DNA from: Bacteroidota bacterium
Lineage (GTDB): Bacteria; Bacteroidota; Bacteroidia; Chitinophagales; Chitinophagaceae
Reading direction: 5' to 3'
Assembly: GCA_030706605.1 (NCBI GenBank)
Contig: JAUZOE010000039.1
Span: forward strand, 1-41,127
DNA: 41,127 bases
Below, in pieces: positions 17,185 through 24,012 of this stretch. Position 1 is the first letter of the stretch. Each line of letters opens with the position of its first letter. The position numbers were made by a program, and so were the translations under genes. A model generated the notes under the pieces. That model was not told the origin of the DNA, made no database searches, and saw only the letters and a program-made list of their open reading frames with translations.

Positions 17185-18279
17185 TTAAAACAAATTTAAA
17201 GATACATTTTTATCTGTCAAATAAGATACAATAAATTTGGGAAATGGAAGTGCTGAAAGTTGTTTTTTGGTTACCATGCGAAACCCCTCTTTCTTTTTTA
17301 AAGGATGGTTTATCTGAATGAAAAAAAATTGACCTTTTATTAATTGATGAGTCAGTTTCTGCGAATATATTTTTGACACGTTTTTTACAGCAATCTCATT
17401 CTTTTCAAAAATAGATAAAAATGCGTCGGAGTGTAAAAAATCTTTTTCATTCAAAAGCGATTCAGTTTCTATCAAAATGAACTCGTATAAATGTTGCCAT
17501 ATATCTTTTTGTGTTCTTTCTTTTATATAATACTTTTTATTGTATGTGGCTATTATGTAATTGAAATATCTTTTTTGTTGCTTTATTGTTTTTTCATTGA
17601 TTGGCAAAACCGAAACGGTTTTGTCTAAAAAAGCGACACATTTTTTCTGAAAAGGACATTCATCGCAAAGTGGTGATGAAGGTTTGCAAATAATTGCACC
17701 AAAATCCATAATCGCCTGGTTATATTCAGCAGGATTTTTTTTGTCAATAAGAAGCTGCGCTAATTCGCCGTAATATTTTTTCCCTTGAGTTGTATTGATG
17801 GGCATCTCAATTCCAAAAAACCTTGATAAAACCCTGAATACATTCCCATCTAAAACGGCATAAGGTTCATTATAAGCAAAAGAGGCTATAGCTGAAGCTG
17901 TATAACTGCCAATACCTTTTAGAGACAAAATATCTTCGTATTTCTGCGGAAACTGATCATCCAGGTTTTCGTGAATAAATTTTGCTGTTGCAATTAAATT
18001 GCTGCACCTGGTATAATACCCTAAACCTTCCCATAATTTAAAAATTTTTTGTTCAGGGGCAGTAGCGAGACTTTTGATATCGGCGAACGTTTTTATAAAT
18101 TGATTATAATACTCTAATCCTTGCTGCACCCTTGTTTGCTGCAAAATAATTTCACTAAGCCAGATTTTATAAGGATCTTTTTCTCCCTTCCAGGGCATTT
18201 CCCTGGTATTTTTAGTCCCGTTCCATGATAGTAAACAAGAAGTAAAAAATTTTTTATGGGGTATTGAGGAAGATTTCAT
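17185..18279 (-). CDS. mutY: A/G-specific adenine DNA glycosylase
   Basis: MutY removes adenine mispaired with 8-oxoguanine or guanine. The 364-residue sequence has the catalytic glutamate in SEIILQQTRV (Glu43), the helix-hairpin-helix LKGIGSYTASAI at 120-131 and the conserved aspartate in VLDGNVFRV (Asp144). The iron-sulfur loop is C198-x6-C205-x2-C208-x5-C214. The C-terminal MutT-like domain that recognises 8-oxoguanine is present but weakly conserved. It is divergent from the HU gene and lies 31 bp upstream of ssb; the ssb promoter overlaps its 3' end. Confidence 0.95.
   Translation of the reverse strand: MKSSSIPHKKFFTSCLLSWNGTKNTREMPWKGEKDPYKIWLSEIILQQTRVQQGLEYYNQFIKTFADIKSLATAPEQKIFKLWEGLGYYTRCSNLIATAKFIHENLDDQFPQKYEDILSLKGIGSYTASAIASFAYNEPYAVLDGNVFRVLSRFFGIEMPINTTQGKKYYGELAQLLIDKKNPAEYNQAIMDFGAIICKPSSPLCDECPFQKKCVAFLDKTVSVLPINEKTIKQQKRYFNYIIATYNKKYYIKERTQKDIWQHLYEFILIETESLLNEKDFLHSDAFLSIFEKNEIAVKNVSKIYSQKLTHQLIKGQFFFIQINHPLKKKEGFRMVTKKQLSALPFPKFIVSYLTDKNVSLNLF
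17191..17221 (-). promoter_or_regulatory. Consensus promoter of ssb-gldE-gldD
   Basis: Minus strand: TTTG at 17221-17218, exactly 19 bp, then TAAATTTG at 17198-17191. Both elements match the Bacteroidota housekeeping promoter perfectly. Transcription should begin near 17186, giving a leader of about 33 nt before the ssb ATG. The promoter overlaps the last codons of mutY. Confidence 0.75.
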
Positions 18280-18327
18280 TTCAAAAAATTATAAAAAAAA
18301 AGAATACGCAAGGTATAATATAGCAGG

Positions 18328-18355
18328 TTTTTACAATAAATTTTTATTAAATTTG
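18328..18355 (+). promoter_or_regulatory. Promoter of the HU-like gene
   Basis: The -7 element TAAATTTG at 18348-18355 is perfect; a TTTT at 18328-18331 is a possible weak -33 element at 16-bp spacing. It predicts a leader of about 60 nt before the ATG at 18421. Confidence 0.5.
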
Positions 18356-18420
18356 CTTTACCTGGTTAAATATGTTTATACACAAAATTTTGAATTTTCA
18401 AATCAATTAAAAAGTTAATT

Positions 18421-18720
18421 ATGAGAAAAGCAGATTTAATTAACCGGATATCAGAAAAAACGGGTATTCCCAAAGTTGATGTTCTCGTTACGCTTGAGAC
18501 CTTATTTAAAGAGGTAAAAGAATCGTTGGGAGAAGGAGAGAATATATACATCAGGGGCTTTGGTAGCTTTATTACTAAAAAGAGGGCTGCTAAAATAGGC
18601 AGAAATATTAAGAAAAATATTGCTGTTGAAATCCCTGAGCATTATATTCCGGCTTTTAAGCCTTCAAAAGAATTTGTACAGGAAATAAAAGCTAAGAATT
18701 TTCAACAAAAACCTGAATAG
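18421..18720 (+). CDS. HU/IHF family DNA-binding protein
   Basis: This 99-residue protein bends and compacts DNA. It has the family pattern: MRKADLINRIS helix, the LGEGENIYIRGFGSF block near 38-52, the basic arm (KKRAAKIGRNIKKN) and the closing AFKPSKEF segment. The common Asn-Pro intercalation region is replaced by GRNIKKNIAVEIPEHYIPAF, which fits the Bacteroidota HU/IHF-like type. It is divergent from mutY, the same neighbourhood seen for HimA-like genes in other gliding Bacteroidota. The next gene has a promoter of its own within the last codons of this one. Confidence 0.93.
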   Translation: MRKADLINRISEKTGIPKVDVLVTLETLFKEVKESLGEGENIYIRGFGSFITKKRAAKIGRNIKKNIAVEIPEHYIPAFKPSKEFVQEIKAKNFQQKPE

Positions 18721-18730
18721 CTTACCTTTG
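18700..18730 (+). promoter_or_regulatory. Promoter of the TPR protein gene
   Basis: TACCTTTG at 18723-18730 is a perfect -7 element, with TTTC (3 of 4) at 18700-18703 and 19-bp spacing. It starts inside the end of the HU-like gene. Confidence 0.5.
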
Positions 18731-18765
18731 CCGACGGGCTAAAAAAAACCTCCCGAAAATTTGAA

Positions 18766-19620
18766 TTGATTAAACGTATTATTTTAGCTGGAGCCGGGGT
18801 CATTCTTTTATTTACCCTACTTATATTTGGCAAGACAGAAACTAAAAAACCTGATTTTACTCCGGCTGCTGCAAATGCTATGCCTGTGTTTAACGTTCAG
18901 GCCACTATAACAGCACTAAAGCAAAAACTTTCGCCCGCTCAACTTTTATATGTTACTAATATTGAAAATAATATTAGTAGAGGAGATTTAAAAAAGCAGT
19001 CTGAAAATCAATTTACTAACCTTGCCAATTTCTGGAAAGATTCGGTTGCTTCCTTTGTCCCGTATGCCTATTATTTGAGCGAAGCCGCTAAATTGGATAA
19101 TTCAGAAAAAAACCTCACCTTTGCTGCCCGTTTGATTTTAGAGAACATGAGAAGAGAGACAAAAACGGACCAAAAAGTTTGGGAAGCACAAACGGCTGCA
19201 ACCCTTTTTGAAAGGGCTTTAAAGCTGGATCCGGATAATGATGATTTAAAGGTTGGTTTGGGAAGTTGCTATGTATTTGGAGAAGGAATGGTAGGCGATC
19301 CTCAGCAAACAATGAAAGGAATTCAGCAGTTGCTTGAGGTAGTTCATAAAGATTCCAACAATATGCAGGCACAAATGGTACTGGGAATTGGAGCTGTTAT
19401 TTCAAACCAAAATGATAAAGCTATTGAGAGATTAAACAAAGTGGTGAATTTTGATCCACATAATCTTGAGGCAATTTCATGGTTAGCTGATGCTTATGCT
19501 GCAGAGGGTGATAAACAGAATGCGATTAAATGGTACACGCAAAGTAAACATTTAGTAAACAATCCAGCTTATACCAAAGAAGTAGATGAAAGGATAAAAG
19601 CCCTGAGTGATGGCCAGTAG
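18766..19620 (+). CDS. Membrane-anchored TPR protein
   Basis: This 284-residue protein has an N-terminal membrane anchor (IILAGAGVILLFTLLIFG, about residues 5-22), a helical middle and TPR units. The clearest are AATLFERALKLDPDNDDLKVGLG near 145-167 and the two that follow (about 185-265). Such proteins act as scaffolds; no specific partner is evident. The start is TTG at 18766: the first in-frame ATG (near residue 39) would remove the anchor. A promoter of its own precedes it. It lies after the HU gene in the same direction and before the small basic peptide gene. Confidence 0.8.
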   Translation: MIKRIILAGAGVILLFTLLIFGKTETKKPDFTPAAANAMPVFNVQATITALKQKLSPAQLLYVTNIENNISRGDLKKQSENQFTNLANFWKDSVASFVPYAYYLSEAAKLDNSEKNLTFAARLILENMRRETKTDQKVWEAQTAATLFERALKLDPDNDDLKVGLGSCYVFGEGMVGDPQQTMKGIQQLLEVVHKDSNNMQAQMVLGIGAVISNQNDKAIERLNKVVNFDPHNLEAISWLADAYAAEGDKQNAIKWYTQSKHLVNNPAYTKEVDERIKALSDGQ

Positions 19621-19702
19621 CGCCTTCAAAATTGTAAACTTGATAGATTAAAATTATTTTCTAATTTATCTTTTCTTAATAAAATTATTAAAATATTCAA
19701 TT

Positions 19703-19792
19703 ATGCCTTGCGGTAAAAAAAGAAAACGTCATAAAATCGCTACTCATAAGCGTAAAAAGCGTTTAAGAAAGAATCGTCATAAAAAGAAGTAA
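19703..19792 (+). CDS. 29-residue highly basic, ribosomal-protein-like peptide
   Basis: A complete frame of 29 codons, ATG to TAA, begins MPCGKKRKRHK and continues with HKRKKRLRKNRHKKK. About two thirds of the residues are Lys, Arg or His. Near-identical short peptides occur at this place before RNase G genes in Bacteroidota, as I recall it. The composition resembles tiny ribosomal proteins (THX or the AURKAIP1/COX24-like bS22 type), and a Bacteroidota-specific small ribosomal protein is a fair hypothesis. The exact family is not certain. The gene is 82 bp after the TPR gene and 90 bp before rng. Confidence 0.8.
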   Translation: MPCGKKRKRHKIATHKRKKRLRKNRHKKK

Positions 19793-19882
19793 TTTTTATT
19801 ACTCCGCTTTCCTTATGCTGGTACTACCAGCTTTTATTTATTTCCTTTAGTGTAGTTAAGCAATTAATTAAAAGATTTTGAG

Positions 19883-21430
19883 TTGAACAAGGAACTTATT
19901 ATAAATGCTGCCCCACAGGCAGTTGAAATAGCCTTACTTGAGGACAAAAAACTCGTGGAACTGCATAATGAAAATGCAGACGCAAGTTTTGGTGTAGGCG
20001 ATTTGTACCTTGGGAAAGTAAAAAAATTAATTCCGGGGCTTAATGCTGCATTTATTGATGTTGGTTTTGAAAAAGATGCCTTTCTGCATTATTCGGATTT
20101 AAGCCCTTATGTGCGTTCTATTTTAAAGTTTACCAAGGTCGCTATTAGCGATAAATCTGAAACAGAATTTGATTTTTCCACATTTGTTGTGGAACCTGAA
20201 ATTGTAAAAACAGGTAAAATTGCTGAGGTATTAAGTGGCAAGCCCAACATCCTGGTACAGATATTAAAAGAGCCTATTGCCGCAAAAGGCCCACGTCTTA
20301 GCTGTGAGCTTTCTTTGCCCGGCAGGTATGTTGTTATCACACCTTTCAATGACATTATTGCTGTTTCCCGTAAGATTCATTCTTCTGATGAAAGAAAACG
20401 TCTTCAAAAGATAATAGAAGCAATTAAGCCTAAAAATTTTGGTGTAATTGTGCGTACTGCGGCTGAAGGGAAGCATACAACCGAACTTCATGAAGATTTG
20501 CTGGGATTGATTAATACCTGGAAAAATATTCAGAAAAATCTGAAAGGGTCTGTTCCTCCAGCCAAGATCATGAGCGAGGAAGGGAAAACCAATAGCATAC
20601 TGCGCGATTTGCTAACAGAAGATTTCAATAAAATTGTAGTAAACGATAAAAATATCTTTAACGATACAAAAACGTATCTGCAAAAAATCGCTCCGGAAAA
20701 ACTGGATATTCTTTCTTTTTATAGCAATGGCTCACCCATTTTTGACAGTCATGGAATTACGCGCCAGATTAAAGCTTCTTTTGGAAAAACGGTGAATCTC
20801 CCCAGCGGTGCCTATCTTATCATTGAACATACTGAAGCGCTACATGTAATAGATGTAAACAGCGGTTATAAGAGTGTCGGTAATAACCAGGAGCAAAATG
20901 CTTTTGAAACCAATCTTGAGGCAGCTTGTGAAATAGCCCGCCAGCTGCGGTTAAGAGATATTGGAGGAATTATTGTTGTGGATTTCATTGATATGAAACT
21001 CCCGGAAAATAAGAAAAAGCTTGCCGAGCAAATGGAATTGTTCATGCGTACTGACAGGGCAAAGCATGCAGTATTGGCCATTAGTAAATTTGGTCTTATG
21101 CAAATTACGCGTCAGCGCATGAAACCTGAAATGAATATTAATACTCTGGAAGTATGTCCCAGTTGTGAAGGAACCGGAAAAATTTCATCATCTCTTGTTC
21201 TGGAAGATGAAATAGAAAAAAACCTCAGCTACCTCATAATGCAAAAGCATTCGGACCTTAGCATCGAAGTACATCCTATACTATTTGCTTACCTCACCAA
21301 AGGATTTCCTTCTAAAAGATTAAAATGGAGCTGGAACTTTAAGCAGAAAATAAAAATAAAATCCAACAGCAATTACCATCTCACCGAATTTCATTTTTAT
21401 GATAAAAGCGAGGAAGAAATAAAATTGTAA
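19883..21430 (+). CDS. rng: Ribonuclease E/G family endoribonuclease
   Basis: RNase G/E cleaves single-stranded RNA in rRNA maturation and mRNA decay. The 515-residue protein has the N-terminal S1-like region (YLGKVKKLIPGLNAAFIDVG, then HYSDL) and the catalytic magnesium aspartates in HVIDVNSG and VVDFIDM. The zinc-link CPSCEGTG lies near residue 428. The length fits RNase G, without the long C-terminal scaffold of E. coli RNase E. The start is TTG at 19883, giving the usual NKELIINA opening. It lies directly after the small basic peptide gene, a pairing in keeping with a role in ribosome synthesis. Confidence 0.95.
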   Translation: MNKELIINAAPQAVEIALLEDKKLVELHNENADASFGVGDLYLGKVKKLIPGLNAAFIDVGFEKDAFLHYSDLSPYVRSILKFTKVAISDKSETEFDFSTFVVEPEIVKTGKIAEVLSGKPNILVQILKEPIAAKGPRLSCELSLPGRYVVITPFNDIIAVSRKIHSSDERKRLQKIIEAIKPKNFGVIVRTAAEGKHTTELHEDLLGLINTWKNIQKNLKGSVPPAKIMSEEGKTNSILRDLLTEDFNKIVVNDKNIFNDTKTYLQKIAPEKLDILSFYSNGSPIFDSHGITRQIKASFGKTVNLPSGAYLIIEHTEALHVIDVNSGYKSVGNNQEQNAFETNLEAACEIARQLRLRDIGGIIVVDFIDMKLPENKKKLAEQMELFMRTDRAKHAVLAISKFGLMQITRQRMKPEMNINTLEVCPSCEGTGKISSSLVLEDEIEKNLSYLIMQKHSDLSIEVHPILFAYLTKGFPSKRLKWSWNFKQKIKIKSNSNYHLTEFHFYDKSEEEIKL

Positions 21431-21515
21431 TTGCTTTCCCCTTAGTTGCCAACTATTATTTGATCTTATTATTGAATCTAAATAAATGATTTTACCGGGT
21501 AGTAAAACAAATTAT

Positions 21516-21523
21516 TAATTTTG
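21516..21523 (+). promoter_or_regulatory. -7 element abutting the start of the 331-residue protein
   Basis: TAATTTTG matches TAnnTTTG exactly and is separated from the ATG at 21529 by only five bases (CCGCC). This predicts a leaderless or nearly leaderless mRNA. Confidence 0.5.
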
Positions 21524-21528
21524 CCGCC

Positions 21529-22524
21529 ATGTCAATTCTGCTTTACGACCCTTTAGAAAAATTGAATTTTAATTCACGAACTTGTTTCCTAACCGGACAG
21601 GATTTGACTTCAGACGGAGAAGAAATTTCTGTATTTCCTAAATGGATCCAGGATCGCTATTCATTGCATGATACAAAATTTACAATGATGGATCAGGTAA
21701 CTAGCATTTGTTACCAGGATTTGAAAATTCCCTGCTCCCATGAAGTTTTTGAAAAAGCAATTAATCCTTTGGAACAGGAAATTGAAAATGCCTTTTGTGC
21801 CGGATTCGACGAGGTGATAAAAGTACCTGAAGTGCGCTTGTTTCAATGGATGGCAAAATTAGTTTATGGCGTATTGTATAATGATTTAAGTATTGAACAA
21901 AATCGTATGGCAAAGCGGGGAAATGAATTTAAATTGTCTCCACATCTGCAAAAGAAGTTTAGAATTCTTCATTTGATGTTACAATCTTTAGTGGTTCCTG
22001 TCGAATTTAAAGGCATTAAACCGTGGAGCATCCGGGTTGTTAAAATAAAAATATCTAAAGATGTATTTAATTACAAAGACGAACCTACTCATCTTAATTT
22101 TTCTTTAGGAATGAATGATTTTGGAATTGTAGCCTGCTTGCAGGATAATGGAGCAGTGGGGATTAATCAACAAGAAATAGTTAATAAGATTTCTGGCAAA
22201 ACATTGCATCCCATTCAATTTGAAGAACTATGCAGCAGGTTTATTTATGCGAATTATTTATTAAAACGAAGTGCCGAGTATCATATCAGTTTAACAGGAG
22301 AAAAAGTAATTGTAGAATCTATTCCTTTTGAGGATGCTGAAAATAAATCATTATTTGGGTCATGGGACGATGATATGTTTGCACAGGTTTTAGCAGATTA
22401 TTGGAAGCCCTGGGGAATTTCTAAAAAACAGGTTTATGATTTCCCCAATTCTCCAATCAGCTTTCTGGAAAATGATTATGACTATTCATTTATAGAGCCA
22501 GAGTCAATTTCTTTACCATTCTAG
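21529..22524 (+). CDS. Unknown 331-residue protein with a possible HNH-like N terminus
   Basis: I do not recognise a named family. The N-terminal CFLTGQDLTSDGEEISVFPKW (split: CFLTGQ near 19-24, VFPKW near 35-39) recalls the C-x-x-C-G...HIFPKW layout of HNH-type proteins, but only one cysteine of the first pair is present and the histidine is replaced by valine. A second feature is FQWMAKLVYGVLYNDLS near 105, as seen in proteins of that kind. No signal peptide or membrane segment is apparent. It lies between rng and pepE on the same strand with a promoter of its own. A degenerate, non-catalytic HNH relative is only a guess. Confidence 0.7.
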   Translation: MSILLYDPLEKLNFNSRTCFLTGQDLTSDGEEISVFPKWIQDRYSLHDTKFTMMDQVTSICYQDLKIPCSHEVFEKAINPLEQEIENAFCAGFDEVIKVPEVRLFQWMAKLVYGVLYNDLSIEQNRMAKRGNEFKLSPHLQKKFRILHLMLQSLVVPVEFKGIKPWSIRVVKIKISKDVFNYKDEPTHLNFSLGMNDFGIVACLQDNGAVGINQQEIVNKISGKTLHPIQFEELCSRFIYANYLLKRSAEYHISLTGEKVIVESIPFEDAENKSLFGSWDDDMFAQVLADYWKPWGISKKQVYDFPNSPISFLENDYDYSFIEPESISLPF

Positions 22525-22562
22525 TTTCTGGCTTATAGATTCCATTAATCAATTCTTTTAAA

Positions 22563-23288
22563 ATGTCTCAAAAACGCATTCTAGCATTAAGCAGTTCCAG
22601 GGCAGGAAATTCAGGTTATTTGGAAACGGCAATTCCACTGGTAAAAAATTTGCTCGGTGACAAGCCAATTGTTATTGCATTTATTCCGTTTGCTTCAGTT
22701 GATAAAAATTATGAAGCATATGCTTCCATGGTGAGAGAAGCATTTATCGGTTTGCCATATATTATTAATGTGGCGTCATCGGAAAATGCAAAAGAAGTTA
22801 TTATAAATTGCGATGCAATTGTAACAGGTGGTGGTAATACATTTAAGCTGCTGCACGATATTTATGAATTAAACCTGTTAGATATAATTCGTGATAAAAT
22901 AAGTGCAGGTATACCCTTTATTGGTTGGAGCGCAGGAGCTAATATTTTAGGACCAACGATTTCAACAACTAATGACATGCCCATAATAGAGCCAAAATCT
23001 TTTAATGCTTTGGGTTTATTCCCATTTCAAATTAATCCTCATTATTTTAATCAAAAATCCGTTGGATTTAATGGAGAAACCCGTGATCAGCGTTTAGAAG
23101 AGTTTGTAAAAATGAACCCCGGTATCCCGGTTGTGGGTTTGCCGGAAGGCTCTTCATTATTATTAGAAAAAGGCGTACTGAAATTTGTGGCCCCCGTACC
23201 AGGCATTTTATTTACGAAAGAGGAGAATATGGATACAGTCACCAGGAAAGAAATTGTTGTAGAGACTGACTTATCTTATTTGTTGTGA
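22563..23288 (+). CDS. pepE: Dipeptidase E (peptidase family S51)
   Basis: PepE hydrolyses dipeptides with an N-terminal aspartate. The 241-residue protein has the family's class-I-amidotransferase-like fold with the nucleophile elbow GWSAGAN (Ser123), the catalytic histidine in NPHYF (His160) and an acidic residue in GETRDQR (Glu172/Asp175). TGGGNTFKLL near 88-97 is also typical. It lacks a signal peptide and is expected in the cytoplasm. It follows the unknown 331-residue protein by 38 bp and is probably co-transcribed with it. Confidence 0.92.
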   Translation: MSQKRILALSSSRAGNSGYLETAIPLVKNLLGDKPIVIAFIPFASVDKNYEAYASMVREAFIGLPYIINVASSENAKEVIINCDAIVTGGGNTFKLLHDIYELNLLDIIRDKISAGIPFIGWSAGANILGPTISTTNDMPIIEPKSFNALGLFPFQINPHYFNQKSVGFNGETRDQRLEEFVKMNPGIPVVGLPEGSSLLLEKGVLKFVAPVPGILFTKEENMDTVTRKEIVVETDLSYLL

Positions 23289-23394
23289 AATTAATTATTT
23301 ATTTAAAATTCATTGCGAAAATGTGGTGATGGCTTTTCTTTTTAATTTAAACCGGTTTTTTTGATAAATTTATTTTTTACAATAATGCCTTTTA

Positions 23395-23402
23395 TACCTT
23401 TG
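23395..23402 (+). promoter_or_regulatory. -7 element abutting the DUF983 start codon
   Basis: TACCTTTG matches TAnnTTTG exactly, with four bases (CAGC) before the ATG at 23407. A TTTT at 23373-23376 would be a 3-of-4 match to the -33 element at near-normal spacing. Confidence 0.55.
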
Positions 23403-23406
23403 CAGC

Positions 23407-23844
23407 ATGACTGAAGAAAAAAAGCCCAAACCAAATTATTATTGGAGTCTTTTTACCACGCGCTGTCCTCGGTGCAGAAGAGGTGATATGTTTAAAAATA
23501 AAAACCCTTATAAAAAATTGGGGATTACTTATATTTTAGATATGCATAACAGTTGCCCTGTCTGTCATCAGAAATTCGAACTTGAACCTGGTTTTTGGTA
23601 TGGAACCGGCTATGTCAGTTATGGACTCACAGTAGCACTCTCGGCATTCACTTTTATAGCCTGGTGGATTTTTATCGGTATTTCAGTTGATGATAACAGG
23701 GTCTTATATTGGTTAATTTTCAATGGTGTATTGGTTATTGGATTACAGCCATGGCTAATGCGCTTCAGCAGGGTTCTATATCTTAATTTTTTCGTGAGAT
23801 ACAATGAAAACTATGATAAGGAAGATATTGTTTCATTTTCCTGA
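23407..23844 (+). CDS. DUF983 family membrane protein
   Basis: The 145 residues show a zinc-ribbon-like pair, RCPRCRRGDMF near 19-29 and SCPVCHQKFELEPGFWYGTGYVSY near 48-71 (two short blocks), followed by two hydrophobic segments near 72-92 and 98-118. This is the DUF983 pattern: a small inner-membrane protein with cytoplasmic cysteines. Function is unknown. It is the last gene of the plus-strand run and converges on the TonB receptor gene. Confidence 0.9.
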   Translation: MTEEKKPKPNYYWSLFTTRCPRCRRGDMFKNKNPYKKLGITYILDMHNSCPVCHQKFELEPGFWYGTGYVSYGLTVALSAFTFIAWWIFIGISVDDNRVLYWLIFNGVLVIGLQPWLMRFSRVLYLNFFVRYNENYDKEDIVSFS

Positions 23845-23946
23845 TCGAAAATAATAATCAAAAATTTGATGATCAAATGCATTGCTCTGTGATTATCATT
23901 GAGCAGGTGGCCATTTTTAAATGCTTCATCTTACCCGATTTTAAAA

Positions 23947-23974
23947 AATAAAAAAGCCGGTGTTTCCACCGGCT
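23947..23974 (-). terminator. Terminator of the TonB-receptor unit
   Basis: A perfect 8-bp stem AGCCGGTG / CACCGGCT (23955-23962, 23967-23974) with a 4-nt loop is followed on the minus strand by a T-run. It lies 39 bp after the TonB receptor stop. Confidence 0.9.
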
Positions 23975-24012
23975 ACAAAAAGAAAAAAAATCAGGGATTT
24001 TTTTCTCCTGAT

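Noticed and set aside
18366-18551. 61-codon minus-strand frame over the start of the HU-like gene
   Set aside because: It overlaps the promoter and coding start of a clear HU-family gene and shows no features of a protein.
21493-21507. 15-bp sequence shared with 26703-26717
   Set aside because: One copy lies in a promoter region and the other inside a coding sequence; no further similarity surrounds them, so it is probably chance.
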